Origin: Pseudomonas fortuita
GTDB taxonomy: Bacteria; Pseudomonadota; Gammaproteobacteria; Pseudomonadales; Pseudomonadaceae
Assembly (NCBI RefSeq): GCF_026898135.2
Contig: NZ_CP114035.2
Span: forward strand, 2,893,501 to 2,957,500
DNA length: 64,000 nucleotides
Direction: 5' to 3'
A program made the position numbers and the translations under genes. The notes below the pieces were generated by a model. It was not told the origin of the DNA and did not search any database. It saw only the letters and a list, made by a program, of their open reading frames with translations. Below, piece by piece: positions 52,856 to 60,351 of the stretch. The number at the start of each line of letters is the position of its first letter. Position 1 is the stretch's first letter.

Positions 52856-52874
52856 GCTAATGAGAATTAGTCGC
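52856..52874. promoter_or_regulatory. fur box: Fur-box-like site upstream of the ECF sigma gene
   Basis: A 19-base site that matches the GATAATGATAATCATTATC consensus at about 13 positions, with a perfect CTAAT-GAGA-ATTAG core (52857-52870). It lies 14 bases before the sigma gene start, where Fur would block transcription under iron-replete conditions. Confidence 0.7.
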
Positions 52875-53000
52875 AATTTATTTCAATTACGCACATTCAG
52901 CAATGGCCCAGCTACAAAGGTGAGGGGGAAGAGACGCTGCCCGGAACAGGCAGGGGCGGTGATGTGTTGCGAAAAGGGGCGCAACGCGCCCCCGGCAATC

Positions 53001-54587
53001 TCAGCTCAATACGTTGAACCCGTGGGTGCCATCCCGCTCTAGCTGGGCAATCAGCCCGAACTCCCAGTCCAGGTACCCCTGCATGGCCTCCCGCGGGTTA
53101 TCAGTGCCTTCATAGGGCCGGCGATAACGGTCGGTACGCGCCACCGCCAGGTGCGTTTCGCCACTTTCCAGCGGCTTGCCTGCCGCAATCCACCGCGCCG
53201 TGCCGCCCTCCAGTACGTACACCGGTGTCTGCGTAAGCGCCCGCAAGTCTACCGCCGCAAAGCGTGCCAGCAGGCTGCTGCCGCAGGTCAGTACATAGCG
53301 CTCGGCTACTGGCAGCTGTTCCAGCACCTGCGGCAACTGCGCGCGAATTGCCCAGTGGGCACCCGGAATGTGGCGTTTCACGTAGTTGGCACTGGTGGTG
53401 AAGTCCAGCAGCACGGTGCCTGGCGTTTGCAGCCAGTCGTCCAGCTGCTCGACCCCGATTTCGGAGACTGCAGGCAGTGGAGGTTGGGGGGGCTGCCAAT
53501 CGCCGGTCTCGCTGAAATCTTGCGCCGACAGGCCATCGAGCACGGCGACCTGCCAGCCCATTTGCGCCAGCCATGAAGCACTCATGTTGGCCCGCACGCC
53601 GTCATCATCCACCAGCACGATGCGCGCCCCGCGCACGCTGGCGACGTGGTCGGTTTCCTGCACCAGTTGCCCGCCCGGTACACTGCGGCTGGCCGGCAGG
53701 TGGCCGTGGGCATATTCCTCGGGGGTGCGCACATCGAACAGGTAGGTGGTGCGCTGGGTATCGGCCTGCCAGGCGGCCAGGGCTTCGCGCTCCAGGCGCA
53801 GCACACCGGCACGGTCGGCCACATTGCGTGCGCGTTGGGCGGCGTTGGCGCGGGTGTTGTCGCTCACCTCGGCGAAGCGGCGCTCCTGGCCGTGCGCCAG
53901 CGTTTGCCCGGCCAGGGTCCAGCCGATGGTGCCGTTGCGCAGGGCGGCCACGGGGTTGGGGATGCCGGCGTTGACCAGCGACTGGGTGCCGATGATGCTG
54001 CGGGTGCGCCCTGCGCAGTTGACGATGACCTGGGTAGCGGGGCTGGGCGCCAGTTCGGCAACCCGCAGTACCAGCTCGGCACCCGGCACGCTGATGCCCC
54101 CCGGGATGCTCATGGTCTGGTATTCGTCGAAGCGGCGGGCGTCGAGCACCACCACATCGGCGTTGTCGTCCAGCAGCGCCTGCACCTGTTCGGCCGCCAG
54201 CGACGGGGTATGGCGCACGCTTTCAACCAGCTCGCCAAAGGCCTTGCTCGGCACGTTCACGTCACGGAACAGCTCACCACCGGCGGCGCGCCAGCCGGCC
54301 AGGCCGCCTTCGAGCAATGCGACATCGCTGTACCCTAACGCCAGCAGGCGTTCGGCGGCCTGATGTGCCAGGCCTTCACCGTCGTCATACACCGTAATGC
54401 TGGTGTCGCGCCGTGGCACGCGGGCGAAAATCTCCAGTTCCAGCTTGGACAAGGGGATGTTGGCAGTGAACAGGGGGTGTGCCTGGGCGAACGGGTCTTC
54501 CTCGCGCACATCGATCAGCGCCAGTTCTTCATGGGCCAGCAAGGCCTGGCGAATGTCTTGGTAGGAGCGGGTGGCAACGGTACTCAT
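53001..54587 (-). CDS. Four-domain rhodanese-like sulfurtransferase
   Basis: A 528-aa cytoplasmic protein with four consecutive rhodanese folds. The active-site cysteine is present in two: domain 2 (VNCAGRTRS, about residue 195) and domain 4 (LTCGSSLL). Domains 1 (TVYDDGEG) and 3 (VLVDDDGV) have aspartates at that place and are probably structural. Rhodaneses transfer sulfane sulfur. The ATG overlaps the stop of the upstream thiol dioxygenase gene by four bases (ATGA), so both are translated together. I infer a role in processing sulfur released from a thiol substrate. Confidence 0.87.
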   Translation of the reverse strand: MSTVATRSYQDIRQALLAHEELALIDVREEDPFAQAHPLFTANIPLSKLELEIFARVPRRDTSITVYDDGEGLAHQAAERLLALGYSDVALLEGGLAGWRAAGGELFRDVNVPSKAFGELVESVRHTPSLAAEQVQALLDDNADVVVLDARRFDEYQTMSIPGGISVPGAELVLRVAELAPSPATQVIVNCAGRTRSIIGTQSLVNAGIPNPVAALRNGTIGWTLAGQTLAHGQERRFAEVSDNTRANAAQRARNVADRAGVLRLEREALAAWQADTQRTTYLFDVRTPEEYAHGHLPASRSVPGGQLVQETDHVASVRGARIVLVDDDGVRANMSASWLAQMGWQVAVLDGLSAQDFSETGDWQPPQPPLPAVSEIGVEQLDDWLQTPGTVLLDFTTSANYVKRHIPGAHWAIRAQLPQVLEQLPVAERYVLTCGSSLLARFAAVDLRALTQTPVYVLEGGTARWIAAGKPLESGETHLAVARTDRYRRPYEGTDNPREAMQGYLDWEFGLIAQLERDGTHGFNVLS

Positions 54588-55192
54588 GGGGCAGGGTTCT
54601 CTTTGGACAGGTCCCAGATGTTGGGCAGAAGGCTGTTGGAATAGCCGGAAATGAACGGTTTTTCGCTGCCGTCGGGCGAGTACACCGCGCGGCTGACGGC
54701 ACCGATGTTGGCGCCATAGACGTGGATGCTGATCGACACCCGGTCGTCGAACGCATTGCTGACCTGATGCACATCGCCGATGCGCGGCGAAACGGCCTCT
54801 ACGTGACCGGGCTCGAGGCGCACGGGCGCGCCTGCTGGTAGTAGGGCGCCGTGTTCGCTGCGGGCAAAGCCTTGCGAGTATTCGGCGCCGCGCAGCATGC
54901 CGATCAAGCCCCACACCCGATGGTCGTGAATGGGTGTCTGCTGGCCTGGCCCCCAGACGAAGCTGACGATGGAAAAGCGCTGGCGCGAATCGCAGTGCAG
55001 CAAATATTGCTGGTAACGGGCCGGGTCTGGCTGCGCCAGTGCCTCGGGCAACCAGTCGTCATGGGCGACCAGGCTGCGCAGCAGGCCTTGGCCGTGGTCG
55101 AGGAGGGTGGCTTCGTCGGTTTCTTGGTCCACCAGTTGCGCAAGCGCGTCAATGAAAGTGCGCAGGCGCTCAAGGCGCAGGGGTTGGCTCAT
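54584..55192 (-). CDS. Thiol dioxygenase (cysteine or 3-mercaptopropionate dioxygenase family)
   Basis: A 202-aa cupin Fe(II) enzyme. The 3-His iron site is visible: two histidines in PIHDHRVWG (near residue 90) and one in GDVHQVSN (near 142). The SIHVY triad (about 154-158) is the Ser-His-Tyr catalytic set. The cross-linking cysteine of mammalian cysteine dioxygenase is replaced by glycine, as in bacterial enzymes. It oxidises a thiol to a sulfinate. It is first in an operon with the rhodanese gene. Whether cysteine or 3-mercaptopropionate is the substrate cannot be told. Confidence 0.87.
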   Translation of the reverse strand: MSQPLRLERLRTFIDALAQLVDQETDEATLLDHGQGLLRSLVAHDDWLPEALAQPDPARYQQYLLHCDSRQRFSIVSFVWGPGQQTPIHDHRVWGLIGMLRGAEYSQGFARSEHGALLPAGAPVRLEPGHVEAVSPRIGDVHQVSNAFDDRVSISIHVYGANIGAVSRAVYSPDGSEKPFISGYSNSLLPNIWDLSKENPAP

Positions 55193-55494
55193 GATTCAGG
55201 CTCGGCTGACGGTTTGGGCTAACCCTAGCAAATGCGCTGAATATTCTCAAAAGTAAAAATATGAATAAGCTAATATGCAAAAAACGCATTTACAGAGTGA
55301 CTGATCTGTTTTGAAATGTGCGCATGGGCAAAGCATTAGGTTATGCCCAAAACGAATTTCACGGCACTGGGCTTAATCGATAACTTATAAGCATTGCGTT
55401 ATTTATATTCAAAGTGAATATGAAAGCCCCATGCCCCCACGAGACCGCACGCGCGGATCGGCCTGATGTACCCCGACGGTACCTGGAGACGAAC
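55193..55494. promoter_or_regulatory. Divergent promoter region of the sulfur cluster
   Basis: About 300 AT-rich bases between the dioxygenase (leftward) and the SsuA-like gene (rightward). There is an inverted repeat ATAAC-N13-GTTAT at 55380-55402 and another, GGGCA-N13-TGCCC, around 55326-55348. The first resembles sites of LysR-type sulfur regulators such as CysB/Cbl in general layout; assignment is inference. Confidence 0.45.
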
Positions 55495-56430
55495 GTGCGA
55501 TATCTAAAACAATTGGCCGCCTGTGTGCTGGCCAGCTCCCTCAGCCTGACCGCTGCCGCGCAAACCCTGGTGGTCGGTGACCAGAGCTTCAATGCCCGGG
55601 CGGTGATGGAAGCGGCCGGCGTGCTCGACGACCTGCCGTATACCCTGGAGTGGAAGCAGTTTACGGCCGGCTCGCCGGTAGCCGAGGCGCTGAACGTGGG
55701 CAGCCTGGACATCGGCCTGTTGGGCGATGCGCCACCGTTGTTCCTGGGCGCCTTGGGCGCGCCGATCAAGGTGATTGCGGTAAGCCGGCAGAACCTGGAT
55801 GGCGTGGCGATTCTGGCGCGCAAGGACTCGAACATTCACAGCCTCGAAGACCTGCGCGGCAAACGTGCGGCGATCTGGAAGGGCTCCTGGAGCCAGCAGT
55901 TGCTGTTCAGCGCGCTGGACAAGGCCGCCGTGCCGCGTGATGCCCTGGAGCTGCGCTACCTCAGCGCCCTGGACGCCTCCCATGCCCTGGATGGCGGTTC
56001 AGTGGATGTGATCGCGACCTGGGAGCCCTATGTCACCCAGCAGGAGCGCCAAGGGGCGCGCGTGCTGGCCACGGCCGAAGGGTTGATACCGGCGCAGAGT
56101 TTCGTGGTGGCCAATGCCAAGGCGGTGGAGGCCAAGCGGGCGCAGATCAGTGACTTTCTGCAGCGCCTGAAAAAGGCCCGTGACTGGACCCTGAGCGACC
56201 CGGCCCATACCGAGGCTTATGCCGATGCCTGGGCAAAACGCACCCGTGCCGATCGCGACATTGCGCGCGCCTGGTTTGCCCGCGCACGTACCGATGTGGC
56301 ACCGCTGAACCCTCAGGTGATCGTGGATGCGCAGAAGACCGTGGACTTTTTTGCCGGGCTGGGGCTGATCAAGAACTACCCGGCGTCGAGCCTGTTCGAT
56401 ACCTCGTTCGCGGCTGCGTTCGACCACTGA
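55495..56430 (+). CDS. SsuA-like periplasmic sulfonate-binding protein
   Basis: A 311-aa protein with a Sec signal peptide (residues 1-22, SLTAAAQ) and a periplasmic binding fold of the SsuA/TauA type (LEWKQFTAGSPVAEALNVGSLDIGLLGDAPPL, SVDVIATWEPYV). These proteins capture aliphatic sulfonates or sulfate esters. The GTG at 55495 has GGAG seven bases upstream and starts the signal peptide cleanly. Oddly, no ABC permease or ATPase gene is beside it; a flavin monooxygenase gene follows after a REP pair. It must use a transporter encoded elsewhere. Confidence 0.87.
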   Translation: MRYLKQLAACVLASSLSLTAAAQTLVVGDQSFNARAVMEAAGVLDDLPYTLEWKQFTAGSPVAEALNVGSLDIGLLGDAPPLFLGALGAPIKVIAVSRQNLDGVAILARKDSNIHSLEDLRGKRAAIWKGSWSQQLLFSALDKAAVPRDALELRYLSALDASHALDGGSVDVIATWEPYVTQQERQGARVLATAEGLIPAQSFVVANAKAVEAKRAQISDFLQRLKKARDWTLSDPAHTEAYADAWAKRTRADRDIARAWFARARTDVAPLNPQVIVDAQKTVDFFAGLGLIKNYPASSLFDTSFAAAFDH

Positions 56431-56439
56431 GTTTTCCTG

Positions 56440-56543
56440 CCGTGGCCCAATCGCCGGCAAGCCAGCGGCCACAGGATCACCACAGCCGTGGGTTCAGTGG
56501 AAAACCTGTGGGAGCTGGCTTGCCGGCGATTGGGCCGGTACAG
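56440..56543. repeat. Inverted pair of REP elements
   Basis: Two facing REP copies between the binding-protein and monooxygenase genes: about 56440-56474 (CGCCGGCAAGCCAGCGGCCACAGG) and 56503-56543 (CTGTGGGAGCTGGCTTGCCGGCGATTGGGCC). They may separate or differentially stabilise the two cistrons' mRNA. Confidence 0.8.
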
Positions 56544-56569
56544 GCAACAACTGTTATGAGGAGCTGTAC

Positions 56570-57877
56570 ATGACCACCCGCAAAATCAAGCTTGGTGCCC
56601 TGACCATGGGCTGCGGCGGCCCAGGCCGGCACAACCTGTGGCTGGACCCGGAGCTGCCCGCCGATGCCAGCGTCAACATCGACTGGTACATCGACATCGC
56701 CCGCCAGGCTGAAGCGGCGCTGTTCGACCTCATCTTCATCGTCGACAGCCAGTACATCACCCCCGGCTCACCGTCGCATTATCTCAACCGCCTGGAGCCG
56801 TTGACCCTACTCTCGGCGCTGGCAGTGACTACCCGTAACATCGGCCTGGTCGGCACCCTGACCACGTCCTACAACGAACCCTTCAACGTCGCCCGCCGCC
56901 TGGCCTCGCTGGACCTGATCAGCAAGGGCCGCGCTGGCTGGAACGTGGTCACCAGCGGTGATGCCGGTACCGCCGGCAACTATGGCCGTGACGAGCACTA
57001 CGACTATGACACCCGTTATGCCCGTGCCCAGGAGCACGTGGCGGTGGTTCAGGGCCTATGGCAGTCCTATGAAGACGGGGCGTTCCCGCGCAACCGCGCT
57101 ACCGGTCAATTCCTCGATCCGGGCCGGATGCATGCCCTTCACCACAAGGGCGAACACTTCTCGGTCGTAGGGCCATTGAATATTCAGCGTTCCCCCCAGG
57201 GCCAGCCGGTCATTTTCCAGGCCGGCGATTCGCAGCAAGGGCGCGAGCTTGGGGCCGCCACGGCAGATGTCATCTTCACCCATGCTGCCAGTATCGAGCA
57301 GGGCCAGGCGTTCTACCGCGATGTGAAAGGCCGCGCTGCGCGGCTGGGGCGTGACCCGGAGCAACTGCTGGTATTGCCCGGTGCCGAGATCTACGTGGGC
57401 GACACCGACGAACACGCCCGCGAGATCGAACGCCACTACCACCAGCAGGACCATAGCTTCGAGCTGGCGCTCAAAGAGTTCGGGCGCAACTTCGGCTGGC
57501 ACGACTTCAGCCAGTACGACCTCGATGCACCGTTCCCGCAGGACAGCCTGGAGCATGCGCGCAGCAGCTTTTTCACCAATGCCAAGCGCATCGCCGACCA
57601 GGCCTGGGAGCAGGGGTTCAGCCTGCGCCAGGCGGTGGAGTTCGGGCGTAAGCTGCGCCCAGGTGCCTTCGTTGGCTCGGCCGAAACGGTCGCGGCAAAA
57701 ATGACCGAGTGGTTCGAGGCGCGGGCGCTGGATGGTTTCAACATCTACATCGGCCACCCCGGGCAGTTTCGCCGGTTTACCCAGGAGGTGGTGCCGCTGC
57801 TGCAGGAGCGCGGGGTGTACCGCACGGCTTACGAGGGCAGCACACTGCGCGAGAGCCTGGGCCTGGCCATTCAGTGA
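56570..57877 (+). CDS. LLM-class FMN-dependent monooxygenase (NtaA/SnaA/DszA family)
   Basis: A 435-aa flavin-dependent (reduced FMN) monooxygenase. LGALTMGCGGPGRHNLWL at the N-terminus, SYNEPFNVARRLASLDLISKGRAGWNVVTS in the first third, and QAGDSQQGRELGA near residue 216 mark the NtaA/DszA/SnaA subfamily. Members cleave C-N or C-S bonds in aminopolycarboxylates or organosulfur compounds. Placed after an SsuA-like binding protein and near a thiol dioxygenase, a sulfonate or other organosulfur substrate is likely. No flavin reductase is adjacent. The end overlaps the convergent gspF by seven bases. Confidence 0.87.
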   Translation: MTTRKIKLGALTMGCGGPGRHNLWLDPELPADASVNIDWYIDIARQAEAALFDLIFIVDSQYITPGSPSHYLNRLEPLTLLSALAVTTRNIGLVGTLTTSYNEPFNVARRLASLDLISKGRAGWNVVTSGDAGTAGNYGRDEHYDYDTRYARAQEHVAVVQGLWQSYEDGAFPRNRATGQFLDPGRMHALHHKGEHFSVVGPLNIQRSPQGQPVIFQAGDSQQGRELGAATADVIFTHAASIEQGQAFYRDVKGRAARLGRDPEQLLVLPGAEIYVGDTDEHAREIERHYHQQDHSFELALKEFGRNFGWHDFSQYDLDAPFPQDSLEHARSSFFTNAKRIADQAWEQGFSLRQAVEFGRKLRPGAFVGSAETVAAKMTEWFEARALDGFNIYIGHPGQFRRFTQEVVPLLQERGVYRTAYEGSTLRESLGLAIQ

Positions 57878-59067
57878 ATGCTCGAGGCCAGTTCGAAGAT
57901 CGGCATGTACATCAGGATCACGATCAGGCCGATCAGCAGGCCGATGAACGTCATCAGCAGCGGTTCGAACAGTTTCACGAACCATTCCACCCAGCGGCCG
58001 ATTTCCTGGTCATGGAAGTCGGCGCAGCGTTCCAGCATTTCCCCCAGGTTGCCGGACTGCTCCCCGGCCCGCAGCAGGCGCAGCGACACCGGGGTAACCA
58101 GGTGGCCGGCTTCCAGCGCATCGGACAGTGGCAGCCCTTCGCCCACCCGCTGGCTGGCCTGGCCCAGGCCCTGGGCTGCTGCGCTACCGAGCAGGCCGCG
58201 GGCCATGCCCATGGCGGTCAGGATGGGAATGCCGCCTTGCAGCAAGATGCCCAACGAGCGGTAGAAGCGCGCCAGCTCGTACATCATCAAGCGTTGATGC
58301 AGCGCCGGCAGGCGGCGCAACTGGCAGGAGGCCCAGCGCCGTACCCGTGGGTGGCGGCGCAGCAGCCACAGTGCCGTGACCCCACTGAGCGTGCCCAGCG
58401 CCAGCGGCAGTTGCTGGGCGTGCAGGAACAGCCCGATCTGCATCAATACCCGTGACAGCCAGGGCAATTCGGTGCCCATGCCCTCGAACACCTGGCTGAA
58501 ACGCGGCACCACATAGCCGAGCAGGAACAGCACCACGCCGCCCCCCACCAGCAACAGCAGCAACGGGTAGACCGAGGCCCCCACCAGCTTTTGCCGAACC
58601 AGGTCCAGGCGCTGGCGGTAGCTGATGTAGCGCGTGAGGGCATCGCCCAGCGCCCCGGTGCGTTCGCTGGACTGCACCAGCGCCACATACAGCGGCGGAA
58701 ATATCCGCGGCTGCTGGCCCAGGGCCTGGGACAGCGATCGGCCTTCGTACAACTGGCGTACCAGCTCGGCCAGCACCTTGCGGGTGGTGGCTGCAGGCGC
58801 CTTTTCCGCCAGGCTCTCCAGTGCGTCGATCAGCGGCAGCCCGGCATTTAGCAGGGTTGACAGTTCCTGGCTGAACAGCACCAGGTCAAAGGCCGCTTGG
58901 CGCCGCCTGGCCATGCCGCGCAGGGCACCGCCGTTGCTGCGCAGGCTGAGCACACGCAGGCCCTGATCCGCGGCCTGGCGGCGGGCCTGGTCGGCGTCCT
59001 CGGCGTCGATCTGCAACTGCACCACGCCCTGTCTGCCCAGGGCCTTGAGGCTATAGCGCATGGCCAC
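57871..59067 (-). CDS. gspF: Type II secretion inner-membrane protein GspF
   Basis: A 398-aa protein with the GspF/PilC duplicated four-helix domains and three transmembrane helices (about 165-195, 215-235 and near the C-terminus). LVLFSQELSTLLNAGLPLIDALESL and EQSGNLGEMLERCADFHD are typical. It recruits the secretion ATPase and platform. Only gspG adjoins; the rest of a type II set is absent here. The end overlaps the convergent monooxygenase gene by seven bases. Confidence 0.87.
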   Translation of the reverse strand: MAMRYSLKALGRQGVVQLQIDAEDADQARRQAADQGLRVLSLRSNGGALRGMARRRQAAFDLVLFSQELSTLLNAGLPLIDALESLAEKAPAATTRKVLAELVRQLYEGRSLSQALGQQPRIFPPLYVALVQSSERTGALGDALTRYISYRQRLDLVRQKLVGASVYPLLLLLVGGGVVLFLLGYVVPRFSQVFEGMGTELPWLSRVLMQIGLFLHAQQLPLALGTLSGVTALWLLRRHPRVRRWASCQLRRLPALHQRLMMYELARFYRSLGILLQGGIPILTAMGMARGLLGSAAAQGLGQASQRVGEGLPLSDALEAGHLVTPVSLRLLRAGEQSGNLGEMLERCADFHDQEIGRWVEWFVKLFEPLLMTFIGLLIGLIVILMYMPIFELASSIH

Positions 59068-59072
59068 TCTCC

Positions 59073-59498
59073 TTACTGCCAGCTGGTGATTTCGGCGTTT
59101 TCCCCGTCACCCCCGGGCTGGCCGTCCTTGCCCATCGACAACAGGTCGTATTCACCGCCGTTTTCGCCAGGTTGCCGGTAGATGTATGGGCGGCCCCAGG
59201 GGTCCTGCGGCACGGCCTTCTGCAGGTACGGGCCGGTCCAGCGCGCTTCACCATTGGGGGCGATGACCAGGGCCTGCAGGCCTTGCTCACTGTTGGGGTA
59301 GTGGCCGACTTCCAGGCGATACAAATCCAGCGCCTTGCTCAGCCCTTCAATCTGCGCCCGCGCCACTTTGGCTTCGGAGCGACCGAGCTGGCTGAAGTAC
59401 TTGGGCGCGACGATGCCGGCCAGCAGGCCGAGCACCACCAGCACCACCAGGAGTTCGAGCAGGGTGAAGCCACGTTGCGGTTTGGTTCTGCGCTGCAT
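59073..59498 (-). CDS. gspG: Type II secretion major pseudopilin GspG
   Basis: A 141-aa pseudopilin. The basic leader MQRRTKPQRG is cleaved before FTLLELLVVLVVLGLLAGI (prepilin peptidase site G^FTLLE). The C-terminal globular domain with calcium-site-like residues (QDPWGRPYIYR, GENAEITSWQ) is typical of GspG. The ATG at 59498 has GGAGGG seven bases upstream. It directly precedes gspF (5 bases apart), a two-gene unit. Confidence 0.9.
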   Translation of the reverse strand: MQRRTKPQRGFTLLELLVVLVVLGLLAGIVAPKYFSQLGRSEAKVARAQIEGLSKALDLYRLEVGHYPNSEQGLQALVIAPNGEARWTGPYLQKAVPQDPWGRPYIYRQPGENGGEYDLLSMGKDGQPGGDGENAEITSWQ

Positions 59499-59682
59499 GG
59501 TGAAGCCCTCCACTGCATGGGGACACAGGTTGACAGGCACCATGCAACAGCCGTGCACGTCTGCCTCGGGGCCTTGCGCCATGCGGTGCCGGAAGCGGCA
59601 CAGTGCTTGCGTCGTGGTCATCGACCTCGGGTTTCCGGGGCATTTCCCCCACTTCGGGGGCCACGACGAAGAGGCGACCGTC

Positions 59683-60261
59683 ATGCGTGGACTCATCCTC
59701 GGTTTGATATGGCTGGCGGCAGGTGTCGCCCAGGCTGATGTGTACATCTCCATCGATGCCAAGGGCGGCTACGTACTGACCAACGTCCATCGGCCTGGGC
59801 GCCATTATGAAAAGGTGATCAACGAGCCGTTGGCACAGGCCGGCCCGGCCAATGCGCAGATGATCACCGGCCGACCCTACGCTGAACTGGTCGCTGCCGC
59901 CGCGCGGGCCCACAACGTCCCTCCAGCGCTGTTGCATGCGCTGATCAAGGCCGAATCTGGCTACAACCCCAAGGCCCGGTCGTCTGCGGGCGCGGTAGGG
60001 CTGATGCAGTTGATGCCGGATACAGCACGTGAAATGGGTGTGGAAGATCGCCTGGACCCCGAAGACAACGTGCAGGGCGGGGCACGCTACCTCAAGCAGA
60101 TGCTTACCTTGTTTGACAACGACATCACCCTGGCTGTGGCGGCTTACAACGCCGGCCCGGATGCCGTAATGCGGCGCGGCGCCGTGCCGCCGTTTGCCGA
60201 GACCCGGCGTTATGTACCCACCGTGCTGCGCGAATATCGCAAGTTACAGGGGTTGGAGTAA
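59683..60261 (+). CDS. Lytic transglycosylase (SLT family)
   Basis: A 192-aa secreted enzyme. It has a Sec signal peptide (residues 1-18, GVAQA), a short N-terminal domain, and an SLT muramidase domain with the catalytic glutamate in LIKAESGYNPKARSS (near residue 95). GLMQLMPDTA and AYNAGPDAV follow. It cleaves peptidoglycan with formation of 1,6-anhydro-muramyl ends. ATG at 59683 has GAGG eight bases upstream. It diverges from gspG, and such enzymes often open the wall for secretion machines. Confidence 0.9.
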   Translation: MRGLILGLIWLAAGVAQADVYISIDAKGGYVLTNVHRPGRHYEKVINEPLAQAGPANAQMITGRPYAELVAAAARAHNVPPALLHALIKAESGYNPKARSSAGAVGLMQLMPDTAREMGVEDRLDPEDNVQGGARYLKQMLTLFDNDITLAVAAYNAGPDAVMRRGAVPPFAETRRYVPTVLREYRKLQGLE

Positions 60262-60351
60262 TACCCTTCGGCGGATGCCATCAATTTAGCACTACGGCTT
60301 CCCCAGGTCTGGGCTATAACCTTCTGAAGGTGCTCAGCTGTGGAGCCCACC

